In this document: positions 1 to 9,606 of the stretch, in pieces | Layout of the letters: every line of letters begins with the position of its first letter | How positions within the stretch are numbered: the first letter of the stretch is position 1 | From: JARBUG01 sp035628915 | Lineage (GTDB): Bacteria; Bacillota; Sulfobacillia; Symbiobacteriales; Symbiobacteriaceae | Assembly (NCBI GenBank): GCA_035628915.1 | Contig: DASPIW010000053.1 | Location: 62,001-126,000 of the forward strand | Reading direction: 5' to 3' | DNA: 64,000 bases | Notes under the pieces: model-generated | What the model saw: only the letters and a program-made list of their open reading frames with translations | Told to the model about the DNA's origin: nothing | The model's database searches: none | Program-made: the position numbers and the translations under genes

Positions 1-1006
1 CAGCCATCAAGGCGGCGGCAGCCATGGGTTCAGGCGCCAGTGCCTCGAACGACAGTCCCAGTGCACCTAGTGCCGGTCCTGCCAAATCCGGCACTTGACT
101 GAGCCACTCGAACAGGGACTCTGCCATTTCGGGCTCAGAAACCGCTCCACCCAGCGCTTTCAGCAAGCCAACGAGCGTGCTCCGGTAGGCGCCGGCATCC
201 TTCGGCTCCAGCCGCCCCAGCAGCACAAAGGCCCGCAGCGCTTCATGCACCGCCTCCCGGTACTGGAATTGTCGCTCCCGAACCTGTGCCAGCAACTGAC
301 GGGTCGAGGCTTCGGCCTGCAGCTCTTGCTGTGAGATCGCCAACCTCAGGGCGACCGTGAGGCAATCGCCCGCTTTCGCCAGATAGTCCTCGTAACGTGA
401 AGTGCCTTCAGGTTCGGTCAGCGACCGCCGGAGCCAGGCCTCACCCAGCCGACGCTGCGTGTGCAGGCTGCCCTCCAGCTCTCTGCCCGCCTCTTCGCCA
501 AGGGCAGTCACTTCCTCCCAGTTTCCCAGGGCTGCATGGACCCAGATTGCCTGGCGCGCCAGGTCCGCCTGAGCAGCGCCTGCCTGGCGCTGCTCCTTCA
601 GTCGCTTCAGTGCCTGCTCCGGCTGGCCTGCGAGCATCGCGTCCACCACAGCCAGTCGGTCCCGGGCGCCCCGGGGCCGCCCCGCACCCCGATCATCCAG
701 TTTACCCAGGTATCGGGTCACCGCCTGCTCCCATTCATCCGTCGATGGGGTCGGCGCCACCGCCGGCGAGCCGAGCAAACGCCGCACGACCGTTGCAATC
801 TCCGCCTCTACCTGACCGACGGGCCGATTTACGCGCTTTACTAGTGCAAATACCTTGAAACTGCCCCCGGAATTGGGGCGCGCTTTATACACCTCGATGC
901 CCGGCGGAAGCAACTGCGCCAGCGTACCCACCTGGTCCATCTCGATGTTCAGGTAGAGGTACCAGGGCCTACCATCTGTCATGTCCTTCAGCCGGCAGGG
1001 TTCCAA
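1..1006 (-). CDS. Hypothetical protein downstream of dpdK, partial (runs off left edge)
   Basis: The minus-strand frame is open from a TTG at 1006 to the window edge, about 335 codons without a stop, so the C-terminus lies outside. The TTG directly abuts the dpdK stop (TAG then TTG), and the GGAGGGG at the end of dpdK is well placed as its ribosome binding site, so translation is probably coupled. An in-frame ATG at 982 is the alternative start but has no spaced Shine-Dalgarno. The N-terminus reads TDGRPWYLYLNIEMDQVGTL and has a small alpha/beta look. After about residue 80 the chain is almost all amphipathic helix rich in Ala, Leu, Glu and Arg, suggesting helical (TPR-like) repeats. I do not recognise the family. 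Its position after dpdJ and dpdK suggests another restriction-arm component of the Dpd island, which is inference from the operon only. Confidence 0.7.
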   Translation of the reverse strand, partial: MEPCRLKDMTDGRPWYLYLNIEMDQVGTLAQLLPPGIEVYKARPNSGGSFKVFALVKRVNRPVGQVEAEIATVVRRLLGSPAVAPTPSTDEWEQAVTRYLGKLDDRGAGRPRGARDRLAVVDAMLAGQPEQALKRLKEQRQAGAAQADLARQAIWVHAALGNWEEVTALGEEAGRELEGSLHTQRRLGEAWLRRSLTEPEGTSRYEDYLAKAGDCLTVALRLAISQQELQAEASTRQLLAQVRERQFQYREAVHEALRAFVLLGRLEPKDAGAYRSTLVGLLKALGGAVSEPEMAESLFEWLSQVPDLAGPALGALGLSFEALAPEPMAAAALMA

Positions 1007-1585
1007 CTAACTCCCCTCCAGAATAGGCTGCTCGCGTACGCGACCGCGGGTGGCGGCGAAAATCGCCTCCGCCTCCTGCCGCAGCCGGGCGACGCCCGCT
1101 TCATCGGTGACATACTGGAGCAGTTCTTTGTTATAGCCCACCCCGGACGGGGTGAAATTGGCGGAACCCATCAGCCCGGCTGTATGCCCCACGAACAGCT
1201 TGGTGTGCAGGTCGCTGAAGCAGCGTACCTCCATGCGGCCCGCATGCCCCTTCCACAGCTCACGTGCCAGCCGCACCGTCGCAAGGATAGGTTCGTCCCA
1301 ACGGGCTCGGTCCGGATAGCAGCGCAGCACCAAGCGCAGCCGCCCGCCCAGCTCCATATACCGCTTGAGCAGCTCCTGGAAGGCGATATGCGACTGCCCC
1401 GGGAAGAGATCGGCGAAATATCCCCTCCCGTCCAAGGTGAGCTGCACGTCGCCCATCCACGGGCTGACCAGATACGCCACGTGTTCCGCCCTTGCGGACC
1501 GGACATGCAGCAGCTCCATTGCAAACACGTCCAGCAGTTCCCGCCCGAAAGCCGAGTCGGGCTGTGCGGTGTTGATATAGCGCAA
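1007..1585 (-). CDS. dpdK: DpdK-like phospholipase D-family protein
   Basis: The 192-residue protein has a single PLD/HKD half-site: H127-T-K129 in SDLHTKLFVG followed by GSAN (140-143) in MGSANFTPSG. This arrangement is typical of small bacterial PLD-fold nucleases that dimerise to build one active site. The N-terminal half (VAYLVSPWMGD) also fits the PLD fold. A TTG start sits two bases after the dpdJ stop, and AGGAGGGG inside the last dpdJ codons serves as ribosome binding site, so the two genes are translationally coupled. In the described Dpd clusters DpdK is a PLD-family protein and is one of the genes implicated in the restriction-like phenotype. The name therefore rests on fold plus neighbourhood. 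A generic PLD nuclease of another defence system is the alternative. Confidence 0.7.
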   Translation of the reverse strand: MRYINTAQPDSAFGRELLDVFAMELLHVRSARAEHVAYLVSPWMGDVQLTLDGRGYFADLFPGQSHIAFQELLKRYMELGGRLRLVLRCYPDRARWDEPILATVRLARELWKGHAGRMEVRCFSDLHTKLFVGHTAGLMGSANFTPSGVGYNKELLQYVTDEAGVARLRQEAEAIFAATRGRVREQPILEGS

Positions 1586-1586
1586 C

Positions 1587-4500
1587 TCAACCCCTCCTCT
1601 GCTGGAGGACCACTTCGTACAGGCACCCGTCCGCCAAATCGAGGCGGGCGAGGCCGCTGCTGTGCAGTTCCACCCCGTAGACGCGGTCGTCCGGCATGGG
1701 AATCCCGCACGCCTTTAACTGACCGACCGCGGAGACCAGCTGGGGCTCCTGGCCAGCCTTGTAGCGAATGTGAACCCGCAGGGCGCCGCCTCGGAAGAGC
1801 TCCCTGGCCCGCCCCGCCGTCTGCTCCGGATAAGCTGCCGAGAGCGCCACCGTCCAGCGCTGCTTGAGTCCCGCCAGTACATCGGACAGCAAGCGCCGGC
1901 TTAAGGAGAAACGGGTCACCGCTGGGCTGTCCAACTCACAGCCGCCTTCCAGGCAGTCGGGGCAGCCGTCGTAACAGGACTGAAGAATCCGCCGCCCAAT
2001 GGCCTCCTGCAACGATTCCTGGATTAGCGCCTCCTCGACGCGCTGCTGCAGGGCGGCATCGACATTGCCAGTGTAGTGATGCCAGTAGAGCTCGGCATAG
2101 GTCAGCCCGGCGCCCAGGGAAGCGAAGAGCGCTTCTTCGAATCCCGGCGCTACCTTCGCATCGATGGTGCAGAGACCCGTCAGGAACTGGACCCGTTCCT
2201 CCGGAGTCTGCTCGGCCAGCGTTCTGATTTGGTCAACCGAATTGATCGCCATCAGGAACTGGTCATAAAGCGGGCGCCGCTTCAGGTTGTCGGCAATGGT
2301 CTGGAGCAGACGGGTGAAAAGCACCTGCCGGTTCTGCCGGTGCAGGTCCAACAACTCACGCAGGGGCGTAGTACCCCCGGCGACTACCTCCCGGTACAGC
2401 AGGAGCCGCATCTCCTCATCCAGGGGCTGCCGGCCGGTCATCCGTTCGAGATTCTGGCGGAAGCGCTCCACTTGCCGGTAGAGCGTCCAGTTCTCCAGCG
2501 GCTGCGCCATGGCGAAGTCCGCTAACTCGAAGGGGCGGATGAAGAGCTTGCGTAGGTTGCGGTAAAGCTCCGTTGTCAGATACAGCCCGCCCCGCTGCCT
2601 GAACCAGCCGGCCAGTTCAGCGAAAGCGGCCGTGCGCTGCAAAGGACCCGGCGCACCTTCCACCGCCTGCACGCGGCCGGCGATGGCCCGCAAAGCGGCC
2701 TCGGGCAGAGACAGCACCTGCTGCAGGAACTCTTCTCCGGTGGCCACCGGGCATTCCATGACTAGTCGCTCCACCTCGCGCCAGAATTCCTCCGGCGCCT
2801 CCCGCAGCCGCTGATGCAGGGCCCGCATCAGCCCGGTGCCGTACATACCCAGCTCGAAGAGGCTGATTTCGGGGCGGGGGTTCTCATAGTCGGCGGTCAT
2901 TTCCGCATGGCCGGCCAAGTCCTCGTCGTTCTCCACCCCTGCAACCACCTGCACACCCTTGCGCAGGGCGTGTTCCAGGGAATGCACAAAGACGTCGCGT
3001 ACGAAGACCATGGAATCACCGCCGAACGCCTCACGGGCCTGGGCCGCCACAGCGCCCCGGAACTCGGCGTCCGCAGCCATCAACTCCATCTGTGCGCGCA
3101 CCTGCCGGGCCAGGTGGCCATACAACGACTGCAGCACCCCGGCGAATGCCACGTCATGTAGCCCGGCTGCAAACTCGCCTGCAGCCTCCGCCATGGGACG
3201 GTTCAATTCCCGAGTCATCGCAAGGAGGGCGTCCGTCAGACGCTGCACGGTAAAGAGGTTCTGCGACTCCGTCTGGGCCCAGCGCTGCAGGCCGGCGGCA
3301 AACGCCTTATGCCGCAGATGCCGTAGCAGACCCTGGCCAGGAGAGAGCGCCAGCTCCAAGTCCGGGTTCAGCTTGAACACAACCCCTTCAGTCTTGAAGT
3401 CGAAGCCCAGCGCAGCCGGCTCGCCGGCCGGAGTCCGGTAGAAAACCTTGCCGCTCCACTCGGCACTGTCCTCGCCCACGAGGGAAGCGGTCGCACCGGC
3501 GTATATTTTCCGCACTTGGAGCCACGGGTTACCCGAGAGGAGTACCAGGTCGGACAGGAGCGGCACCTTCGCTGCGGCAAACAGCCCCAATTGCCGTGGG
3601 TCGCCATGGTGGTCCCCCATGCGCCCCTCATCCCATCGGACCTGATAGAACGAGAGCGGATGGCTGGAGGTGCGGTCGAGCAGTCGGACGGTTCCCGGCT
3701 TCGCCGACGTACTCGGAGAAACCAGTCCTGAAGCGGGGTCCATGGACCAGACCACCGTCCCTTTGGGGTCGGTGAAAGGCTTCACAATGATGCGCTCCGG
3801 CCGGAAGACCCGCAGGTCCGGGTACAGGCCACCCCGGGTCAGCGTCGGCTGCACCCGCAGGGGCATCTCCCCCTTGTCGACCTTCGCCAGTTCCCCCGCC
3901 GTGCGGATACGGTCCTCATCAATTGATACGCTGAGCCGGTTCTGCCCGATTGACTGCGCCGAGTCCAGGGGAAACCAGTACGGCATCTTCCACCGGTAGG
4001 AGACCTTACCCAGTGCGGTCTCGCTCAACCCCAGTGCGATGCGAATCGGCTCGGCCTTCCGCCCGGTGTCAACCGTCAGTTCCGGCAGGTTGATGTCGTT
4101 GAACAGTGCGCTGGGTACATAGTCCGCCATCAGATCCTTGACGCTGGTGCCGGGTCGGTTCGGGCTCTCGAACCGACGCACCAGCTTCAGGAGGCCGAAG
4201 GAGAGAATGCCCTCACTGGCCGGGCTCTTCAACAGGGCCGCCACCTCGGCCTCCGGCAGGCCAAACGCCTCCCGGATATACGCCCGGATCTGATTCAGGT
4301 TCGCCTCATCAGCGGTGGCCCGCTTGATGAAGGCGACCATCTCCCGGTTGAGCGAGGGCGCCTCGTAGCCAGCCCCTTCGGCAGCCGCACGCTGGCCCAG
4401 CCAGTCGAGCAGTGCGTAGAAGCCGTGAATCCGCTGCACCAGCTTGTTGCCAGGGTTAAGGGGCAGCCTGCGGAACTCCGGGTCCATCAACCGCTCATGG

Positions 4501-6953
4501 TTTTGGTAGTTGAAGACATCGATCGGCCGGTAAGGGCTGAGCACGGTGACCATCAGAGGCCGGGTACCCACCTGCCGCCCCCCCCGCCCCTTGCGCTGCA
4601 CGAAAGAGGCCGCGTTGGCGGGCGACAGGTACTGAATTACGGCCATGACTGTGGGGTCGTCGTACCCGACCTCCAGCGAGGAGGTGGCGATGACCAGGTC
4701 GTCATCCGCCTCCACCTGGTTCTCCTCATCCTGGCTGGAGATAGTCTTGATCTTCATCGGGTCGGCAAGCCCACGGCCATGGGCCATGAACCACCAACAC
4801 TCGCCCTCCTGAAAGAGGCGGCAGGCCGGGTTGGGCCCACCCACACAGCCTGCGCACTGCTCGGCAGAGTTGAAGTAATCCTGCAACAGCGGCCGGCGGG
4901 CAATCGTTGCGGGAGAACGCAGGTCAAACAGGCGCAGATTCTGCTCGGCGTCTAGCAGCCGACGCTGCCAGCGGTAGACGATGTCCAGGGAGTTGACGAA
5001 CCCAAACGTCTTGTACACTCTGTCGCCGTCCGGCTGCCACATGTTGTGCACCACCGCCATCGCGGTCTGAATCAAGGTGCTGAGAACAGCCGACTCACCG
5101 GTGGATTTGGGTTTGACAAAAATGAAATACTCGGCGCCATCCACCCGGGTCTCCCCGGCCTCCCGATTGGGCACTTCGACAGCGATGCGGTTCATCTCGA
5201 GGCCGGTCAGGTCGTGGAAGAACTCCTGTGGCGCTGCAATCGTGGCGCTCAGGCCAATGAAGTGCAGGGGCCGCCGGGATGGTTCCGGCGCTGCCCTCAG
5301 GCGGGCGGCCAGCCGGCGCAGCACATAGCCAATCTGCATCCCCTTGGTGCCGGTATGGAGGTGTATCTCGTCAACCATGACCAACGCCGGCGCGGGATAG
5401 TCATCATTGCCGAAAATCGCCTGGTGGGCCGGTGAGGTAAGCCGGTCGGACAGCGACTCGGTCACGAGCACCAGCACATCCGGCGGGTTGGCTCCCATCT
5501 CGTCCTTTGTCAGCACCACCCAGTTGACCGGCGAAAAAGTACAATTGGGGCTAGAGCAGATTAGGCGCCGCTGTGCGGGGTTGTTGCGCCCGGCCATGGG
5601 GACGATGAGGGGCGACTGACAGTCGGGGCAGGTCATGGCAGGGAAGCGAACGCCCACGGGGTCCCCAACGGTCGGCCATTTCGCCCATTTCTCGAACAAC
5701 TGATCCGCCGTATACCGGGTTTGGCCGTACTCAATGCCCAAGGTCACCTTCACCGACTGGCCTGGCAGTCCGTTGAGGATGCGAATGAGGCCAAAGAACT
5801 CCTCGAACTGCTTCTCCGCCAGCTTGGTGCGAGGATAGATGGCCATACTCTTGGTACCCTTCCGGCCCCTGAGCACACGCTCTAAAATCACGTAGAAGAG
5901 TGCGGGTGCAAAGTAGGCCAAGGTCTTGCCCGATCCGGTGCCTGCGCCCACGACCGTGCCTTCGGGCCTGTCGGCGGCGGCCCCCGTAATCAGCCGGGTA
6001 ATCACGCGCCGGAAGGCCCGCTGCTGGAAGGGGGCGAAGGTGGTCTTGCCATTCTGCTCTAGGACTTCCCTGAGGAGGGCCATCGCCTTCTCCAACTCGG
6101 CCGCCGGTACGGCCCCGGTGGCCGCCCCTGCCAACGCCAACTCCTGGGCGTCTGCCAGCGCTCCGCCGACGAACTGATCCAGGGGTATCCAGCGGTTCGG
6201 CACCTCCCGGGGCTTTACCTCAAACTTCACATCGCTGACGAGCGCCGGGCTCTGCGCCGACCGAACGTGATTCTCGAAGCGCTGGCGGAGCTTCACGATC
6301 AGCCGCACCACTTCGGAGATTCGGCTTCGGAACTCCCAGGCCCCGGGATTGGTAGCCACGGCGGTCCCAGTAGCACCGAAAGCCTCGGCGGCGCCCCCGC
6401 CCAGGGGCAGGATCTGCATATCGGCCATGAGGAAGCGGAGGGCCATCTCACGTGCGAGGTAGTGCGTGTCCTGCCCGACTTCGGCCGTGGCGGGCAGTAT
6501 GGCCACCAAGTTCGCGCCAGAGATTCTGGTGTCGTAAATCCCGTACCTTGTTTGCTCCGCCTCCCAGACCTCAAGCTGGGTCTGAATCTGGTCCCGGAGC
6601 CTGTCCACCCGCTCCAGGAAGACCTGAAGGGTCTGCTCGTCGGAAATCCCAAATAGCCCCGCCAGGGCGAGAGCGGGTCCGGAGTTAAGCCGGGTCCAGA
6701 GGTCCGGCCATAGCGGCCCCTGTGTGCCGCCCTGATCATCCACGACGACCTGCAACAAGGCGGAGGCGAAGGCTGCGTAGAGGTCGGACGCAGGGCCGGT
6801 CCACCCCAGGGACCGGGCCCAGTCGGGTGGTGCTCCGCTTCCTGGCGCGGTGGCAGCACCCGGGGCTACACCATCACCGGCGGGTATAATTGCCCCCGGG
6901 GGCCGCAGCCGGTCTGCCTGCCAATGCCGCAGCGAATCAGAACTGGACTGCAC
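1587..6953 (-). CDS. dpdJ: DpdJ-like giant DEAD/DEAH-box helicase
   Basis: This protein of about 1788 residues is a superfamily 2 helicase. Visible motifs are Walker A GAGTGSGKT near residue 340, DEIH (motif II) near 529, GLSATI (motif III), and EVGYDDPTV (V) then QRKGRGGR (VI) near 789. Between motifs I and II is a zinc-ribbon-like insert with CPDC (about 443) and CSSPNC (about 466). The C-terminus carries a Cys cluster (CYDGCPDCLEGGC, about 1665), as in DUF1998-type helicases. I place the start at GTG 6953 because AGGAGG lies nine bases upstream; an in-frame ATG at 6983 would put that Shine-Dalgarno inside the gene. It heads a minus-strand operon with dpdK and the partial gene. DpdJ is the helicase of Dpd islands, possibly part of the restriction arm. 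Helicases of DISARM or other DUF1998 systems look similar, so the specific name relies on the neighbours. Confidence 0.75.
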   Translation of the reverse strand: MQSSSDSLRHWQADRLRPPGAIIPAGDGVAPGAATAPGSGAPPDWARSLGWTGPASDLYAAFASALLQVVVDDQGGTQGPLWPDLWTRLNSGPALALAGLFGISDEQTLQVFLERVDRLRDQIQTQLEVWEAEQTRYGIYDTRISGANLVAILPATAEVGQDTHYLAREMALRFLMADMQILPLGGGAAEAFGATGTAVATNPGAWEFRSRISEVVRLIVKLRQRFENHVRSAQSPALVSDVKFEVKPREVPNRWIPLDQFVGGALADAQELALAGAATGAVPAAELEKAMALLREVLEQNGKTTFAPFQQRAFRRVITRLITGAAADRPEGTVVGAGTGSGKTLAYFAPALFYVILERVLRGRKGTKSMAIYPRTKLAEKQFEEFFGLIRILNGLPGQSVKVTLGIEYGQTRYTADQLFEKWAKWPTVGDPVGVRFPAMTCPDCQSPLIVPMAGRNNPAQRRLICSSPNCTFSPVNWVVLTKDEMGANPPDVLVLVTESLSDRLTSPAHQAIFGNDDYPAPALVMVDEIHLHTGTKGMQIGYVLRRLAARLRAAPEPSRRPLHFIGLSATIAAPQEFFHDLTGLEMNRIAVEVPNREAGETRVDGAEYFIFVKPKSTGESAVLSTLIQTAMAVVHNMWQPDGDRVYKTFGFVNSLDIVYRWQRRLLDAEQNLRLFDLRSPATIARRPLLQDYFNSAEQCAGCVGGPNPACRLFQEGECWWFMAHGRGLADPMKIKTISSQDEENQVEADDDLVIATSSLEVGYDDPTVMAVIQYLSPANAASFVQRKGRGGRQVGTRPLMVTVLSPYRPIDVFNYQNHERLMDPEFRRLPLNPGNKLVQRIHGFYALLDWLGQRAAAEGAGYEAPSLNREMVAFIKRATADEANLNQIRAYIREAFGLPEAEVAALLKSPASEGILSFGLLKLVRRFESPNRPGTSVKDLMADYVPSALFNDINLPELTVDTGRKAEPIRIALGLSETALGKVSYRWKMPYWFPLDSAQSIGQNRLSVSIDEDRIRTAGELAKVDKGEMPLRVQPTLTRGGLYPDLRVFRPERIIVKPFTDPKGTVVWSMDPASGLVSPSTSAKPGTVRLLDRTSSHPLSFYQVRWDEGRMGDHHGDPRQLGLFAAAKVPLLSDLVLLSGNPWLQVRKIYAGATASLVGEDSAEWSGKVFYRTPAGEPAALGFDFKTEGVVFKLNPDLELALSPGQGLLRHLRHKAFAAGLQRWAQTESQNLFTVQRLTDALLAMTRELNRPMAEAAGEFAAGLHDVAFAGVLQSLYGHLARQVRAQMELMAADAEFRGAVAAQAREAFGGDSMVFVRDVFVHSLEHALRKGVQVVAGVENDEDLAGHAEMTADYENPRPEISLFELGMYGTGLMRALHQRLREAPEEFWREVERLVMECPVATGEEFLQQVLSLPEAALRAIAGRVQAVEGAPGPLQRTAAFAELAGWFRQRGGLYLTTELYRNLRKLFIRPFELADFAMAQPLENWTLYRQVERFRQNLERMTGRQPLDEEMRLLLYREVVAGGTTPLRELLDLHRQNRQVLFTRLLQTIADNLKRRPLYDQFLMAINSVDQIRTLAEQTPEERVQFLTGLCTIDAKVAPGFEEALFASLGAGLTYAELYWHHYTGNVDAALQQRVEEALIQESLQEAIGRRILQSCYDGCPDCLEGGCELDSPAVTRFSLSRRLLSDVLAGLKQRWTVALSAAYPEQTAGRARELFRGGALRVHIRYKAGQEPQLVSAVGQLKACGIPMPDDRVYGVELHSSGLARLDLADGCLYEVVLQQRRG

Positions 6954-7301
6954 TATGAAACGCCTCCTAGAAGGACCATACATTAACAGTTCGAGATATT
7001 GCGCATCCCTCCTCTTGCGGTCGGTTCGATTTGATCGTTAGAATTCAGCAGGTTACGCCAAATGCCGTCGTGCGTTTGCTTTCCAGGACTCCCCCGCCGG
7101 ATTTGGGCCACGTTCCACTTGCCAGCGGCCACGGCAGCGGCCCTCCCAGCATTTCGGCATATGGTGAAGATTAGCCAGGCCGATTCACTACGATTGCCGG
7201 AGGGCCTTGAACTCTAGGCCAGAAACCAACTTATCCCACTCGCTGCTCCCAGCAGTGGATGTGAAATCGGGGCAGGTACACGCTGCCCACAAGGAGAATT
7301 A
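6954..7301. promoter_or_regulatory. Divergent intergenic region between dpdJ and dpdA1
   Basis: The 348 bases between the two divergent starts hold no convincing gene. They must contain promoters for the dpdJ-dpdK unit (leftward) and the first dpdA (rightward). No clear -35/-10 pair stands out on either strand; the weak rightward candidate is TTGAAC (about 7207) upstream of TTATCC. The dpdA1 Shine-Dalgarno AAGGAG lies five bases before its ATG. On the minus strand AGGAGGG abuts an ATG opening a seven-codon frame that ends in TAATG, overlapping the upstream ATG option of dpdJ. The zero spacing makes a real leader peptide doubtful. Confidence 0.4.
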
Positions 7302-9572
7302 ATGGCACCGCACCATGCAACAAGGGAGGCCCTCGTGTCTGTGCCAAAAACCTACTTGTTTACAACACAGTCCAAGTCCGGCCGCGGGGGTCGGCCGGGC
7401 GCCTTCATAGTCACTAATGGTGATGGGAAAGAGACTGCCAGACTGGAAACACCCTACGTCTTTCCTGTCATTAATGTAATTGGCGGTCCCCCCGGGCCCG
7501 GTCGAAATGGCGGACTGTGGCGACCGATCAAGTGGTGGATGTTCCTGCACGAGCCGCGCATCCGGGCGTACCTTTGCCAGGTGCTGCATGTGATTGACTT
7601 TAACCTCAAACGAGAGCCCTGGGATAAATGGCTTAGCTTGCCGTTTTCCCGGTGGATCACGGAGTGGCAAGAGCAGACCGCAGAGAGTTACCAACTCAAC
7701 CTTCCCGACTCTGCGATAGGGCGCCCCGACTTCGCTTACCCGTTTCGGGAATGGATGCAGCACTGGTCCTATTGGCAGCAGCCCCCCGGCACACAGCCAG
7801 TCGTTGAGCCCATCACCTTCCTTGACTCCGGCGGCTTTGCACTTATGAAGCTGTCCAACTTCAAGAAAGCCGAGGCCCTGGAAGTGTCCGAGACCCCAGA
7901 ATTCATCTTTGACCTGCAGCGCAAACAGGGCGGCGATCTCATCGCCAGCCTGGACCGGCCGGTGCCCCCCGGCCTGTCGGCCGATGAAGTGCGCAACCGC
8001 CAAGAGTGGTCAATCACCAATGCCGTGGCGATGCTCAACCTGCTGGCTATGGAGAAGGAGAATCCGGTGGTCCCGGGCCAGGCGTACACTCCCTTCCCCT
8101 ACGTAGCCGTCCATGGTGACTCCGTGGAAACCGGGCAATGGTACGTGGACGAGTTCTTCCGCCGTTGGCAGTCTGACGAACTGCTGCCCTCAGCGCGCAA
8201 CGTCCCGTTTGGATTTGCCATCGGCTCCATGGTGCCACGGGCCGATGACCCCCGTGTTGTCGTAGAGATTGTGTGGGGCATCATTGAAGCCATCCACGCC
8301 CACCAGCCTATCCTAGACGACGCCGGGCTGCCCGCCCCGCCGGTTCATGTCTTCGGAATCAATAGCCACCTGACGGCCCTGCTGTCCTATCTCGGCGTTG
8401 ACACCTTTGATTCATCCACCTTTGCCGATGTTGCAAAGCGGGCCAACTACCTCAGGGAGGACCTCCGCCCAGTCCGCATATCCGAAGTGACCCACGACAT
8501 GTTAAGGCAATGCAACTGCTATGTCTGCGAAGGGCTGATCCGAGCCCATGATCAAGGGGTAGATGTGCTCAATCAGATGACCAGGATTCTCGGGCAGAAG
8601 GTAACCCAGCCGGATGGGAATGGGGACACTCCCCAGAACGAGACCCCCGAAGCGGAGAAACCCGAAAACCACTACTATCATCGCTTCTCGCTACCTGGCT
8701 TCCCGGGGCGGCTGGCAACTCGGTCGGACATCTATGCGCTCATCGCCATGCACAATTGGGAACGACTGACCCAGGAGACAGACAAGATCCAGAAGTATGC
8801 AGCCCAGGGCAGGCTGTCAGAGCACCTGATTGAGATGGTGATCAAGCAGGACGCCCAGCGCGGCGAACGGCTCACTGACGCACTCCTCTGGATGGCGGCT
8901 GCCGAAGCTCGGGCGGGGCGCCCGGAACTGCTCGCTGCACTTCCCGGGGAGTTGCGGATAAAGGCGGAAGCGATCAATCCCGATGAGCGGCGATCCGCAC
9001 CGGTGCCCAAGGTCAAGGAGATTTGGACGCCTGACATGTTCGACCTGAGGACAAACCACCCCTATGCGGGCCGTCCGCCGGAAAAGCCGATTCTGCTCCT
9101 GATGGCCTGCAGCAAGGGCAAGCCGTACCGAGACTCCGCCCATCAGCGCTTGGTCCTAGAGGCGATTCACACGTCATTCCCGCACGATCATCACAAGATC
9201 CACAAGGTGACCTTTTCCGGGTTGTTCGGACCGGTGCCCGAGGAGTTCGAAGATGATCCGGACTGCGTCATCAACCGTTACGACTACAAGCTCGAAGAAG
9301 GCAACGCAGACCAGGCAAGCGAGCTCAGCGATCGCCTGGAAGCCTATCTCAAGCAGAACAAGTACGACACAATTGTGGCTTACATCTATTTCCCGGCCTA
9401 TCGTGCCGTGGTTGAGGGGCTTAAGGACAAGTACCGGATCAAGGTACTGCCAGAGCACCCCAAGCGCGGCGGGAAAACCGTCAGGTACCGCGAGGAACTC
9501 CTGAAATACATGGAGTACATGCCTGGCTTCACCCGGGCGGGCAGGATCGAACAAATGAGGCTCGATGTGTAA
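7302..9572 (+). CDS. dpdA: DpdA-type DNA 7-deazaguanine transglycosylase, paralogue 1, with degenerate ArcS-like C-terminal domain
   Basis: The 756-residue protein has the tRNA-guanine transglycosylase core. D175 in FLDSGGF corresponds to the general acid/base Asp, GFAIGSMVP to the substrate-binding glycine motif, D370 in VDTFDSS to the nucleophile, and C404/C406/C409 with H484 (AMHN) to the zinc site. After a helical linker, residues from about 595 resemble the catalytic domain of archaeosine synthase ArcS: LLLMACSKGKPYRDSAHQR, then VTFSGLFGPVPEEFED and a YDY element. Against the ArcS signature PC-x3-KPY-x2-S-x2-H, the Pro is Ala602 and the final His is Gln615; Cys603, KPY and Ser612 remain. 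DpdA enzymes exchange guanine for preQ0 in DNA. It is monocistronic on the plus strand, convergent with dpdH, with AAGGAG five bases before the ATG. A tRNA-directed role is unlikely given the Dpd neighbours but not excluded. Confidence 0.85.
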   Translation: MAPHHATREALVSVPKTYLFTTQSKSGRGGRPGAFIVTNGDGKETARLETPYVFPVINVIGGPPGPGRNGGLWRPIKWWMFLHEPRIRAYLCQVLHVIDFNLKREPWDKWLSLPFSRWITEWQEQTAESYQLNLPDSAIGRPDFAYPFREWMQHWSYWQQPPGTQPVVEPITFLDSGGFALMKLSNFKKAEALEVSETPEFIFDLQRKQGGDLIASLDRPVPPGLSADEVRNRQEWSITNAVAMLNLLAMEKENPVVPGQAYTPFPYVAVHGDSVETGQWYVDEFFRRWQSDELLPSARNVPFGFAIGSMVPRADDPRVVVEIVWGIIEAIHAHQPILDDAGLPAPPVHVFGINSHLTALLSYLGVDTFDSSTFADVAKRANYLREDLRPVRISEVTHDMLRQCNCYVCEGLIRAHDQGVDVLNQMTRILGQKVTQPDGNGDTPQNETPEAEKPENHYYHRFSLPGFPGRLATRSDIYALIAMHNWERLTQETDKIQKYAAQGRLSEHLIEMVIKQDAQRGERLTDALLWMAAAEARAGRPELLAALPGELRIKAEAINPDERRSAPVPKVKEIWTPDMFDLRTNHPYAGRPPEKPILLLMACSKGKPYRDSAHQRLVLEAIHTSFPHDHHKIHKVTFSGLFGPVPEEFEDDPDCVINRYDYKLEEGNADQASELSDRLEAYLKQNKYDTIVAYIYFPAYRAVVEGLKDKYRIKVLPEHPKRGGKTVRYREELLKYMEYMPGFTRAGRIEQMRLDV

Positions 9573-9573
9573 G

Positions 9574-9598
9574 AAGGCGGTGCCAAGTGCACCGCCTT
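9574..9598. terminator. Bidirectional terminator between dpdA1 and dpdH
   Basis: A perfect 10-bp stem (AAGGCGGTGC with GCACCGCCTT, loop CAAGT) starts two bases after the dpdA1 stop and is followed by CGCATTT. It separates the convergent dpdA1 and dpdH and could serve both strands. Confidence 0.8.
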
Positions 9599-9606
9599 CG
9601 CATTTC

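Noticed and set aside
6960..7011. Seven-codon leader peptide before dpdJ, ending in TAATG
   Set aside because: The Shine-Dalgarno directly abuts its ATG with no spacing, and the better dpdJ start lies further downstream.
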